Program-made: the position numbers and the translations under genes
In this document: positions 48,406 through 59,731 of the stretch, one piece after another
Layout of the letters: the number at the start of each line of letters is the position of its first letter
How positions within the stretch are numbered: position 1 is the first letter of the stretch
Source of the DNA: Basidiobolus meristosporus CBS 931.73
Lineage: Eukaryota > Basidiobolomycota > Basidiobolomycetes > Basidiobolales > Basidiobolaceae
DNA length: 64,000 nucleotides
Reading direction: 5' to 3'
Assembly: GCA_002104905.1 (NCBI GenBank)
Contig: MCFE01000142.1
Coordinates: 1-64,000, forward strand
Notes under the pieces: model-generated
What the model was told of the DNA's origin: nothing
Seen by the model: the letters and a program-made list of their open reading frames with translations, nothing else
Database searches by the model: none

Positions 48406-49146
48406 TGCAATCACATTGAATTACTATTATTTGTAATTATCCAAACAACGCATTTTTTTTGCAATCCGCATTGAGCCATTGCAAATCAGTGATCACTAAA
48501 TTTTTGATATAGCAATAATAAGGTTGTCTCACATTTAAGACAGGACCCATTAAATAAACACCCTGCATGTGTATACATCATCTGTGGCACTAGTGCAGCC
48601 ATTTGATCTGATTTGCACCCACTCAATTGGTTGCATTCTAGCTATGACACCTTGTCCAATCACTAGGATCAGGCATTTACTTGCCTAATGGGCAAAATGG
48701 GATATTTGATGGCAAATCAGGTAGCTTGTGAATTGGTCAAAGAGCCAATTAGGGGCTGAAAACTTCAAGATACTTTTGGGCCAATTAACCACTGAGATAC
48801 CATCCAATTGGAGTGATGATAGCCAATATGGGTAGTATCAGTGTAGTTTATTGTGTGACACACATTTATTTTCACTTACATTAAAGAAACATATCCAAAT
48901 ACCGGATTTTACCTACCATAATAGTGGTATTCAATTGCACACATGATGCAAACATTACAAGTGGGTGCAATCATTTGCGCCAGCCTCATAGTATCAGATT
49001 GTGCCATAGTGTACAAGAATGTCCCACATGGTGCAAAATTGTCCAAGAGTGATCCTGCCTACTAGTAGCTACAATATTGCGCCCAATTGTTCTTAGAGAC
49101 CGCAGATTGCTCTGCACACCCTGGCATGGTACAATGAAACAAGTCT
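48406..49146. other. E1 copy a, 3' non-coding end
   Basis: This is non-coding sequence from the end of the second gene to the right terminal repeat. It is matched in pieces by 55652–55888 and 56959–57441 in copy b. It includes ATCCAAATACCGGATTTTACC near 48894 and several TTGCGCC-type words, of unknown function. Confidence 0.6.
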
Positions 49147-49679
49147 ATAGTGCAATGTCTAATCTTCAGTCCTGGACTCTACAGCTGAAACAAGGCCCTA
49201 AAACCTGTCTGTCAGTGTATTCAGGATGGTTACTGTCACATCCTCATCAGCAATTGATATGCTCACAGGTTCAATCTCATCTACCAGCATGGTAATTCTG
49301 TTAATCACATCTTTTGTTTCCTCTCCTTGGAGCTATTTTGTAGTAGAGAACTTTGAGTACAATGCATTTTCTTGGCAGCTGAGCATGACAGGTAGATGTC
49401 TTACAATGCCTATCAAGAATTCTTTGCTGCTTTTACACTTGAGGAAAGAATTAGCAATTTGACTTTGATATTGAGGCAAATGCAGCAAAAGGTGCTTTGT
49501 GCTGAAATATTGGGCTATTTGGTATCATTCAGCAGCTAAAAAGTTACTTAAAACTTCTATACTAGTCTTGATTACTGTAGGACTTATTTGAAGCCCCAAA
49601 TTTGCCAGCTTCTGCACATCTATGATCCTATGATTATTCCCTATAGTTAGCATCAAATTAACACTATTGATCAAATAAT
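49147..49679 (-). pseudogene. Copia-type Gag fragment
   Basis: The minus-strand translation around 49230–49330 gives DVINRITMLVDEIEP and SIADEDV, matching the UBN2-type Gag of Copia elements (a xDxxxxFxxLVDEL…ISDED pattern). Stops and shifts are frequent. It is cut on the right by the palindromic element and on the left by E1 copy a. Confidence 0.45.
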
Positions 49680-50413
49680 AGACTTGTTCCGTTGGATAGT
49701 GCCACATTGAGCCATGAGTGCCAAATGATGCCGTAGTGTGCCAGAGAGGCCAAGTGAGCCTTTACCTGGCCACAGAGTGTGAAACCTAGCTCTTCATCTT
49801 CAGGCAAAGCAGCCCCTGTGTTTCACCCATTGTGTTGGAGAAAATCCATTTTTTGACCTTTTTTTGTGGATCAATATAGCTCAGGATGTGTAAGAGCACA
49901 GGAGAACTGAAGATATGCATCTGGTACTCAATACCTATGACACTCTGAATCTAGCTTCTGTAGCTTGTATCATGTCACAAAAATGAATGGCACTATCTTG
50001 GTCCACTGGTACTATCTGGCACTATATTTAAATATTAGCCTTAAAGTAAGACCTATACAAAGGACTTATAGTGCCATATAGTACCAGTGGACCAAGATAG
50101 TGCCGTACACTTATGTGACATGTTACAAGCCACAGGAGCTAGATTCAGAGTGCCATGGGTATTGGGTACCAGATGTATATCTTCAATCTGCATGTGCTCT
50201 TGCACATCCTGCACAACATTGATCCAAAAAAAATGGTCAAAAAATGGATTTTCTCCTGTGCAATGGGTGAAACACAAGGGCTGCTTTGCATGAAGATACA
50301 GAGCTATGTTTCACACTCTGTGGCCAAGTAAAGGCTCACTTGGCCTCTCTGGCACACTATGGCATCATTTGGCACTCATGGCTCAATGTGGCACTATCCA
50401 ACGGAACAAGTCT
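49680..50413. mobile_element. 734-bp palindromic (foldback) element with E1 ends
   Basis: Two arms of about 345 bp are near-perfect inverted repeats around a centre of roughly 30–40 bp at about 50030–50065. The outer ends AGACTTGTTCCGTTGG and CCAACGGAACAAGTCT match the E1 terminal repeats and the following GATAGTGCCAC. It has no coding capacity; short frames in the two arms mirror each other. It looks like a non-autonomous element mobilised by the E1 transposase. Confidence 0.8.
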
Positions 50414-51967
50414 ATTATGTACTAACCCTGAAACTGTTACAGAATGCTCCTGAATGTTAAGAAACCCTCCTTACTTAGTGTAACAGCTGTATTACTTTGA
50501 CAAAGGTATGAATACTGATCCTCTTAGGAATAAACTACAGTTCAACCATCATGACTATATATGTTGTGTTGTATTATGACTTGTTTGGGGCTTGTTCTAC
50601 AATGTCAAGGCTGATCAACAATATACAACAACTTCCAGTATGGTAATACTGAAATAGTTTATTGGGAGTTTGATATACCAATAGAAGATATACCTTTCAC
50701 TAATATCCTCCATCTTAGGCTCAAAATATATTATAGGCAGTGTTTCTCACTTCTACAGCAATGTTCTGACCTTCTGTCAACTAATGGGCTTATGTACTTT
50801 TAAAGTGACTTTTCCTTATTTAAAAGTCACTTTCTTTTCTGAGAAAATATCTCCTAATATCGAGACTCTGAACTTCCCTTTAATGTAAAGGGGTGTGTTG
50901 TAGAAGTCTCTAAAGGGGTCTTTAGACCCAAAGGGGTGTCTAAAGGGATGTCATTAGAGTTAAGGGGCTTCATGTAGTGGTCTCTAAAGTGGACTTTACA
51001 CTAAATGGGTGCCTAAAGGGGTTTCTTAACGGGGTCTCTGAAGGGGTCTTTAGACTAAATGGGTGTCTAAAGGGGTGTCTTTAGAGTAAAGAGGCTTCTC
51101 AGAGGTGATTTTTCTAATAGAAAGTGGTAGCTTCTTGTAGAACATAGATTGGATTCTTGTGAGCTTTCAGTTTCTTTACTGATGTAGTACCAATCAAAGT
51201 CAGAATACTCAACAGTGCAAGCAATGCAGGGGAAGACTTATAACCTTTAGAATTGTAATTGTAGTGTGGAGATTCTGGACAGAGAGGTTCCCTTTTTTTT
51301 TTCAGCTGGGGAAGTCATATATGGAAAATCTAAAGGATCAAAGTTTTTGGGCAATTGCACAAGCAATATACATGATACAAAGCACATATTTCACAGTGGT
51401 GCAGATCAGACATAGGCCCAGCAACTGTGAGGTTTTCACATGATTTGCTTGGCTGATTTAAAAGTTACAGATAATCAAAGTCACCATAGTAATCCTAGCA
51501 ATAGAGGCCTAATATATAAAATAATTGGACTCTGTTGGTTGTAACTCCTTAGGTACTGCTTCAAATGTGCTGTAATTTGAAACATGTGTTGGCTACTGTG
51601 TGTTCTATATGACATAATATTGTTGGGTGGATTGCTGGTCAGGGTCTGGAGTATTTATCCATCAAAGTTGGAATTCCCTGATCTTGCTCTTGTGTGTTAC
51701 AGTAGCAAAAAGCAAAATAAAGAAATGAGTGCAATATTGGTTTTGAGATATTAGATTTGTTCCATTGGATAGTGCCACATAGTGCCAGCCTGTTTATGGT
51801 GCCCAATCAATCTGGCACTCTATGGCACCATCTGGCACTATAATTTCTACCATGATGTCAGTGGTATGATACAGTTACTGGTAATTTTACTCAATCTTAT
51901 TTATGTTGCTCAGAATAGTGTTTTACTTGCTTTATTTACTCTTCATAATGCTCCAGACACATTTCTC

Positions 51968-52819
51968 TCAGTGGATGTCTTCTTTTATGAGCATACTGTG
52001 CATTAATAAGTATCTAACTATTTTACCTATTCTGCTGCTTTCTCCCATATATGACGTTCCTCTGTATTTACCTGCTAATATGCTGGATCTCTTCAGAGAT
52101 CCAAATGTGTGCTCTACCCTCACTCTGGAATGATTAAATATCTCATTGTAGAGCTTCTGCTTCCTGCTAAGCACACCATTCCTTGGCTTCCTATAAGCTG
52201 TAATACATCCTAATCTCTGACAATCCTCTCCTATATAAGCTACATCTGCCGTACATTTCTCCCTTCTACTAAATTCAAGATGATTCTCTACCCTGAGTGC
52301 TTTGTCATGCCTACTTCCAGCAAATGGCCCACTAAACCAGCTGATGTTACCCTCAATGTCAGAGAGTGCTTGAAACTTCACACAGTGTGCCTTGTACTTG
52401 CCAGAATAAAAGTGCCTCTGCCCACTAGAAGGTCTATTAATCCTCACTGGGAAGGTATCCAAAATACTCCTTTTATGGAACCTGTTGCTGAACACTCTTG
52501 GATATGGAAGTCTATTGGAACTTCTGAACCTAATATTCCAAGCTTGCTCCAAGTCATTCATACACTCTGCAAGGTAGTTCTCCATTGCTGTCAGCTGTGA
52601 ATGAAAGCTTCTAGGACTTTTGTTGCCATGGATGGTGGGATGAAACCTTTTGGGGCAATAGTTCTTCTAATAGCAGAGAAGCTTTACAAAGGATCTCCTT
52701 GATTAGATTGGGGTTGATGGTCCAGAGTACTTGGAATAGATCTCCTCTAGTGTGTCAAAAGAAAATCCAGTGGTAGTGGTGGGATTGATGAGAAAAGACC
52801 ATTCAGATGAGTAATTCAT
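51968..52819 (-). pseudogene. E1 transposase, copy b
   Basis: Start ATG is at 52819 (MNYSSEWSFLI). A TAA interrupts at about 52708, where copy a has a Tyr codon, and the C-terminus is altered after GKIV. The DDE residues are kept (ILDTFPVRI, GSRHD, RVEHTFG). The part from about 52585 down to 51968 is open and nearly the same as copy a, and has Gln where copy a has a stop. Copies a and b are therefore inactivated at different points. Confidence 0.75.
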
Positions 52820-53178
52820 ATTAAAGTTGGTGGATGATTGTGTGGAGGTGGTTTGAGTCAATTTGGCGCAATCTGCATTATTTATCAGATATTTAATGCA
52901 TTATGATTAAATCTCCATCAATTGCCATGTATCCCATCATTATGTTGCAAATATCATCTGCAAACAATGCCTTGGTACTTTTATTGATGCTTTACTCATA
53001 GGTCTATATTCAAATAGGAAATCTGCAATTGATGTGATCTGATCCATGTCAATGCAATCTGAGATGCATCAGGTATAATATATGGAAAATTCAACAATCA
53101 CATTAGTTTTCATATATATTTCATATAAGACCAGGTTGATGTCAATATACTGCTGTATAAGTATCCAAATCTGTTGCT

Positions 53179-54421
53179 ATGGTCCCCATACCAAGTCTCA
53201 ACTCATCTTTAGTACAACCCAGACGAAACACATCCCCTAGCTCACAAGCGCAGTCTGGACCAGAAAAGTCAATGTTGGATCCATTTGAGTTCTTGCCAAA
53301 TGATTTTAGTATGGCCCAAGTGTCTATGATGAGCATTCATACAGATATTCGGGCACTACTAATTAATTTAGCAGAACTAAATACCTCAGAGAGTCTACAA
53401 AGATGGAAGAATTTGAGTAGAAAGCTGTGGCATGAGTTCTGCATCAAGATGCCAGCCAATGTATGTAAGGAGATATATAACAAGACAAGTATTGAAATCA
53501 AGAATGAGCTGACAGTGAGGGGATTTGATGAAGAAGCCGCGCAGGAACAATTTTGCACTCAATTTGCACAGTACGGGCCGGATGCATCCGTTTGTGCCTC
53601 AACTTTGGGAACCAAAGAGATTTTGAATGAGTTTTTGCCTCAAATGACTAATGTACTGCGTGATATATTAGTAGAGCTAAGTGGCTTCCGAGAGCAATAT
53701 ACACAGGACTCATCCAGGCAACAGCTCCAAAGTATCAGACAGAGGGTAAGTGAACACCTTGAGGAATCAGATGATGAGCTTCAGGAGGAAGAATACAGAC
53801 CGCTAGCAACATTGTCCAGATTGCGCCAGCACGCCTCACTGGATTCCTTACCATCTCTTGCAACCACAATGCGCTGACACATATCAGTCCAGACTATGCC
53901 AACACCCTTTACCAGAGCACCCCACGTCAAGTCAATGCACATTGGGTCAATGTGCACGCTTCAGAGCAAAGCTACCAGAACTTGCCAAACTGCTCACTTA
54001 GAAACAAGTCCTTTGGAGCGGACCAAGTTGCGTCAACATGCAGCATCACATCAAACTCAGCCAAGGGCCATCTCAACGTGTCAAGGCGTGCCTGTGTGTG
54101 CCATTTTTCCTGACCATCAGCAAGTTACTTCTGGTGAACTGACTGATGATGACCAACATGAAGTGCCTCAACCACCAGAGCCCTTGGCAAGTAAAAGAAC
54201 ACATCAGCACATGGCATTCCAGGCCAGTTCAGTTGGTTCAGTTGGAGCAATTCAGTGCGGCCAAGCTGCAGCATCGCACTAATCAACTAGGAGGCAAAAT
54301 ACTGACTGCAAATACACAAGTAGCCAAGATGATAGTCAGCCAGGAAGTAGTATAGGTGTGCAAAGTGAGTCACTACCAAATGCTTCAGTAGTAATCCCTG
54401 TGAGGAAAAACCCAGGAGAAG
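53179..54421 (+). pseudogene. E1 second gene, copy b (single unit)
   Basis: Starts at ATG 53179 (MVPIPSLNSSLVQ). The first 232 codons are open and give one unit of the unknown helical protein (DFSMAQVSMMS, WKNLSRKLW, NEFLPQMTNVLRDILVEL). TGA at 53875–53877 stands where copy a has a Trp codon. The same frame then continues through the Gln/Ser/Pro-rich part to TAA at 54280–54282. The last codons are cut by the E2 insertion at 54422. This copy defines the unamplified gene, about 400 residues. Confidence 0.6.
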
Positions 54422-55646
54422 TGTGGTAATGCAAAGTATTCCATTACTACAATATCTCTAAACCAATATTGCACTCATTTCTTTATTTTGCTTTTGCTAT
54501 TGTAACACAAAAGTGAAAGATCAAGAATTTCCAACTTTGATGAACAAATGCTCCAAACCCTGACAAGCAATCCACCCAAGAATATTATGTCATACAGAAC
54601 ATGTAGTAGCCAACACATGTTTCAAGTTACAGCTCATTTGAAGCAGTACTTAAGGAGTTATGACCAAGAAAGTCCAACTATTATATATACTATGCCTTAT
54701 TGCTAGGATTACTATGGTGACTTTGATTGTGTGTAACTTTCAAACCAGCCAATCAGATCACGTGATATTTTTACAGGTGCTGCGCCTATGTCCAATCTAC
54801 GCCACTGCAAAATTTTAGCTTCGTATCACGTGTATTGCTTGCGCAATTGCCCAAAAACTTTGATCCTTCAAAATTTTCATATATATGACTTCCCCAGCTG
54901 AAAAATAAAGGAGCCTCTCTTTCCAGAATCTCCGCACTTCAATAACAAGTTTAAAGGTTATAAGACTTCCCCTGCATCACTTGCACTGTTGAGTATTCTG
55001 ACTTTGATTGGTACTACATCAGTAAAGAGACTGCAAAGCTCACAAGAATCCAATCTAAGTTCTACAAGAATCTACCACTTTTCTGTTGGAAAAGTCCCCT
55101 CTAAGAAACCCCTTTACTCTAAAGACACCCCTTTAGACACCCCTTTAGTCTGAAGACCCCTTTAGAGACCCCTTTAAGAAACCCCTTTACTCTAAAGAAG
55201 CCCCTTTAGGCACCCCTTTAATGTAAAGTCCACTTTAGAGACCACTACAAGAAGCCCCATTACTCTAAAAACACCCCTTTAGGTCTAAAGACCCCTTTAG
55301 AGACTTCTACAACACACCCCTCTAGGTTAAAGGGGAATTCAGAATTTCCATATTAGGAAATATTTTCTCAGAAACAATGTGACCTCCAAATAAGGAAAAG
55401 TTACTATAAAAGTAAATAAGCCCATTAGTCAACAGAAGGTCAGAACACTGCTGTAGAAGTGATAAACACTGCCTACAGTATATTTTGAGCCTAAGATTGA
55501 GGAAATTAGTGAAAGTTATATCTTCTATCGGTATATCAAACTCCCAATAACCTATTTCAGTATCAGCATACTGGAAGTTGTTGTATATTGTTGATTAGCC
55601 TCTACATTGTAGAACAAGCCCCAAACTAATCATAATACAACACAAC
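54422..55646 (+). mobile_element. E2 element (copy b), complete, with AGAAG target duplication
   Basis: The 1225-bp unit starts TGTGGTAATGCAAAG and ends ATACAACACAAC. It is flanked by AGAAG at 54417–54421 and 55647–55651. The matching site in E1 copy a is uninterrupted (GGAGAAGATGATGC). Size, TG start and 5-bp duplication suggest a solo LTR or LTR-like unit. It contains AATAAAGAAATG in reverse near 54475, and the CCCTTTAGACACC minisatellite at about 55090–55330. Confidence 0.8.
55085..55330. repeat. minisatellite within E2 (CCCCTTTAGACAC-type units)
   Basis: About 20 imperfect units of 11–13 bp, alternating CCCCTTTAGAGAC, CCCCTTTACTCTAAAGACA and similar. CTTTAG and CTAAAG words within neighbouring units are complementary, so the array could fold into small hairpins. 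Equivalent arrays lie at 39575–39700 and 50885–51095 in the other E2 copies, with different unit counts. Confidence 0.75.
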
Positions 55647-55651
55647 AGAAG

Positions 55652-55888
55652 ATGATGCAATTGCTTTGAATTGCTATTATTTGTAATGATTCCAACAACC
55701 CATTTTATTTGCAATCTGAAACAAGCCATTGCAAATCAGTGATCATCAAATTTTTGATATAAGTAATATCAAGGTCATCTCATATTTGAGACAGAACCCC
55801 TATAAATAAACACCCTGCATATATATACATCATCTGTAATACCAGTGCAGCTATTGGATCTGTTTTGCGCCTACCCAATTGCTTTTGT
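55652..55888. other. E1 copy b, 3' non-coding segment 1
   Basis: It matches 48395–48630 of E1 copy a (ATGATGCAAT, ATTATTTGTAAT, GCCATTGCAAATCAGTGATCA). The E3 solo LTR interrupts it on the right. Confidence 0.7.
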
Positions 55889-56958
55889 TGTAGTGGGGTG
55901 AAAGTGACACCCACTGATAGATGTGCTCATTCCCTTATCTTCTACTTCCCTATATCTCTACTACAATTACTTTAGTTTTATCCCATTTATCTAACCCAAT
56001 CAGTACTGTCCCATAAGCTGGTTGACTATCACACCTGCTTACCTTATTGCATAAGTTGCCCCTTGCTTTATGTAAGATTATTAGCTATAAGTGCTTCTAT
56101 ATTAGGCAGGTACCTGCGCCAGTATCCGTGACACCTGATCAACCCCTGTCACCATCCCTGCCATTTCCATACCATATATGGTATTCCTATGTTACACAGG
56201 TTTCAGAATACTGATTCCTGATTGGTTGGATGTGCATTGCCTCTTAGAACCTTCCAGCACCTACTAGGACATTCTTAGGTCATTCTGATGTCATTGAGAT
56301 TTCTATTGATATCTGGAACCTTCTAGAACACCATGATTAGTGATCACTTAGCCAGTAAGAAAAGTATATAAGGGAGGCTATCCCTCAACAATAAATAATC
56401 ATCCCTTTTATCAATATACCAACTTGTTGATTAGTGTGATCACTGCTACCTGCTGCTACCTGAACTTCCAACCCCAGACCACAGGACACTCCCAGGAAAC
56501 CGCGCTGACAGCCAACTGACCTTGGAGGCACTACTTGTGAGGAATACTCAGAGTAGGTATCTTTTATTATATTTGATTCTTTCCCAAGTTTGTTCTTGTA
56601 CAGGCAAAGATACTTTTCTGTCTTTGTAACTATTGACCACAGCTGCATTCTTATCAAGTCCCTGCTGGTGGAGTTTACAGTTGTTTTGACTTTGGAAGCT
56701 TTAGTACATTGTCATCTCAAAGGACGCTGAACCCAGCACATACTTTTGTTAAGACGCCAACTAAGTTTGGGATTGTAGCTCAATAGTTTTCCCTTGACAA
56801 GCTTGTGGCTTTATACCCCTTCACATTAGATTAGAGACAGAACCCAAGTATTCCTAGCAAGCTTTTGCCAGAGGTTATTGCACCCAGTGAACACCCCACA
56901 CACAAAACACTTGAGAAGTGTTGGACGTATCTCTCCCTTAGACTTATACACCACCACA
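55889..56958 (+). mobile_element. E3 solo LTR
   Basis: The 1070-bp unit from TGTAGTGGGGTGAAAG to ATACACCACCACA is almost identical to the 5' LTR at 57442–58512. It has TG…CA ends. Flanks TTGT and GTGT may be a 4-bp duplication with one change. It contains an AACAATAAATAATC signal near 56383. An antisense 90-codon frame inside it is repeated in the other LTRs. Confidence 0.8.
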
Positions 56959-57441
56959 GTGTACTAGCTATGACACCTTGTCCAATCACTAGGATCAAGG
57001 ATTTACTTGCTCAATGGGCAAAATGAGATAGTTGATGGCAAATCAGGTAGCTTGCTTAGTAGTCAATGAGTCAATTGGGGGCTGCCAGCTTCAGGATACT
57101 TTTGGACCAATTAACCACTGATATACCATCCAATTGGAACAATTGTAACCAGAATGGTAAGTATCAGTGTAGTATATAGTGTGATACACATTTATTTCCA
57201 TTTACATTAAAGAAACATATCCAAATACCGGATTTTACCTGCCATAATAGCGGTATCCAATTGCGCACGTGATGCAAACATTACAAGTTGGCGCAATCAT
57301 CCGTGCCAACTTCATTGTGTCAGATTGAGCCATAGTGTGCAAGAATGTCTCACATAGTGCAAAATTGTCCAAGAACAATCCTGCCTTCTGGTAGCTTTAA
57401 TATTGCGCCCAATTGTTCTTTACAACTGCAGATTGCGCCGC
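56959..57441. other. E1 copy b, 3' non-coding segment 2
   Basis: It continues the match to E1 copy a (48640–49115), starting at CTAGCTATGACACC and including ATCCAAATACCGGATTTTACC. It ends in CCGC, which is duplicated at the other side of the E3 element (62317–62320). Confidence 0.7.
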
Positions 57442-58512
57442 TGTAGTGGGGTGACAGTGACACCCACTGATAGATGTGCTCATTCCCTTATTTTCTACTT
57501 CCCTATATCTCTACTACACTTATTTTTGTTTTATCCCATTTGTCTTACCCAATCAGTACAATCCCATAAGCCGGTTGACTATCACACCTGCTTACCTTAT
57601 TGCATAAGTTACCCCTCACTTTATGTAAGATTACTATCTACAAGTACTTCTATATTAGGCAAGTACCCGTGCCAGTACCTGTGACACATGATCAATCCGT
57701 GTCACCATCCCTACCATTTCCATACCATATATGGTATCCCCATGTTACACAGGTCTCAGAGTACTGATTCCTGATTGGTTGGATGTGCTGTGCCTCTTAG
57801 AACCTTCCAGCACCTACTTAGAACATTCTTAGGTCATTCTGATGTCATTAAGACTTCTATTGATATCTGGAACCTTCTAGAACACCATGATTAGTAATCA
57901 CTGAGCCAGTAAGAAAAGTATATAAGGGAGGCTATCCCTCAACAATAAATAATCATCCCTTTTATCAATATACCAACTTGTTGATTAGTGTGATCACTGC
58001 TACCTGCTGCTACCTGAACTTCCAACCCTAGACCACAGGACACTCCCAGGAAACCACGCTGACAGCCAACTGACCTTGGAGGCACTACTTGTGAGGAATA
58101 CTCAGAGTAGGTATCTTTTAGTATATTTGATTCTTTCCCAAGTTTGTTCTTGTACAGGCAAAGATACTTTTCTGTCTTTGTAACTATTGACCACAGCTGC
58201 ATTCTTATCAAGTCCCTGCTGGTGGAGTTTACAGTTGTTTTGACTTTGGAAGCTTTAGTACATTGTCATCTCAAAGGACACTGAACCCAGCACATACTTT
58301 TGTTAAGACGCCAACTAAGTTTGGGATTGTAGCTCAATAGTTTTCCCTTGACAAGCTTGTGGCTTTATTCCCCTTCACATTAGATTAAAGACAGAACCCA
58401 AGTATTCCTAGCAAGCTTTTGCCAGAGGTTATTGCACCCAGTGAACACCCCACACACAAAACACTTGAGTAGTGTTGGACGTATCTCTCCCTTGGACCTA
58501 TACACCACCACA
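57442..58512 (+). repeat. 5' LTR of E3
   Basis: 1071 bp, TGTAGTGGGG…CACCACCACA. It contains AACAATAAATAATC, a possible polyadenylation or TATA-related region. Its 3' half differs from the partial 3' LTR at several positions (for example CTTTGTAACT against CTTTCTAACT, GTTTTGAC against GTTGTGAC). Confidence 0.85.
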
Positions 58513-58516
58513 TATT

Positions 58517-58533
58517 TGGCACCCAATGTGGGG
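58517..58533 (+). promoter_or_regulatory. primer-binding site of E3
   Basis: TGGCACCCAATGTGGGG sits four bases after the 5' LTR and has the TGG-start pattern of a tRNA 3' end complement, as found in Gypsy elements. The tRNA was not identified. Confidence 0.6.
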
Positions 58534-58652
58534 GGTTCACACAAGCTCCCTAGTACCCAAAAAGATTTACCTGAAGATTTGAGCTGTTATCCACCTGTTG
58601 AAAAGAGACTACCAATATTACCAAGATTACAACACCAACCTACCTGCCCAAA

Positions 58653-59516
58653 ATGAACTCTATGCCATTACCACTCTCACATGGAGCCCCACAGTTTGAT
58701 GGAAAGAATGTGGAAAGCTTCATATTCAAATGGGAGAAGCTCTGCAAGATGTCCAGCCTATCTGAACAAGAAATGGCTGAAGACTTCCCCTACTACTGCA
58801 CCGATTATATTACCACTAAGCTTCTAAGACAAGGAGACATTCTCACTGACTGGGCCTTAATGAAGACCTACCTACAGACCAAGTATGGTAGACCCTAGAT
58901 ATACTATGGAACTGAAGACCTCAGGCACTTTGGAAGAGCTGGACTTTCCAAGCTACCACTTGAAGAGTTCATTCAACAGTATGAAGAAATGGCCAAGCCA
59001 CTCCTAGAGTCCCAGGCTATAACTGAGTTTACCATGACACTTTACCTTGCACAAGGGCTTCCCCAGGACTTGGCAAGGAAAGTTGACTTACATGCAGCCA
59101 AGGATGACAAGTCCGGCTTTCCTTGCTTTGCAGAGATGAAATGTGTTCTCCTAGAGGCAAAGCAAACTTCTACCTTTACGAGACTCCTGACATCTAATCT
59201 GCCAGACCAGTCAACCAAGGAGCCAAGGAGTGCTGCTGCTGACAATCAGACCTACACTACCGACAGAATTGACCAACTTGCTGAACAGCTACAAAAACTA
59301 GCCCTCAAGATTAATGGCTTGGCTGAGGTTGCTACTGAGGGACAAAGACCTTTGCCCAGGCACTGCATCTGGTGTGACTCTACTCAGCATGCCAGACAAG
59401 AATGCTCAGAGCTTAGTCAGCTACGCAGAGAAGGAGCAGTACAGTATGATGCTGATGGAATGCTTGCTGACAAGGAAGCAGAAGGATACCCACTAATTTC
59501 AAAAGAGGAGGAATGA
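58653..59516 (+). pseudogene. E3 Gag with zinc knuckle, one premature stop
   Basis: The frame begins at ATG 58653 (MNSMPLPLSHGAPQFDGK) and runs to TGA at 59514–59516, broken once by TAG at 58896–58898. The N-terminal half has the FDGKNVESFIFKWEKLC pattern of Gypsy Gag. The C-terminal part holds a CCHC knuckle (CIWCDSTQHARQEC, 59368–59409) that would bind the element RNA. The stop is a probable CAG-to-TAG change. The protein would form the virus-like particle. Confidence 0.7.
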
Positions 59517-59731
59517 GAGCCCTTTTCCAGAAATCTGACTCAGCAACCAGAAAGATTACTGTTGATGCCCCTATTGGGACTCATAAAGTGAATCCAAGCA
59601 GCCCTGACAACAGACAATACAAAGTTGATGCCTTTGCTACCAAAAGACACCTCCCTGAAGAACCTGCCAAACCCCTCCTTAGAAGACCATGATTTGAAGA
59701 ACCTGAAGTTGTTATTGACAAGAGTCCTAGT

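Larger units (their letters stand above)
43290..49146. mobile_element. E1 copy a: two-gene DNA transposon
   Basis: The element starts AGACTTGATCCATTGG and ends AATGAAACAAGTCT; the ends are inverted repeats of about 15 bp (consensus AGACTTGTTCCATTG). It contains a minus-strand DDE transposase and a divergent plus-strand second gene with a shared 360-bp spacer. An E3 solo LTR (45077–46131) is inserted in the second gene. Subtracting that LTR and two extra 693-bp repeat units leaves about 3.4 kb, the same as the other large copy. No clean target duplication is visible at its ends. Confidence 0.75.

Noticed and set aside
55085-55330. CRISPR-like array
   Set aside because: The units are contiguous imperfect 11–13-bp repeats without spacers, inside a fungal transposon, so it is a minisatellite.
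56385-58211. Repeated 90-codon antisense frame (56385–56657 and 57939–58211)
   Set aside because: It is inside two nearly identical E3 LTRs, so identity follows from LTR identity. The version in the third LTR is broken and no motif is present.
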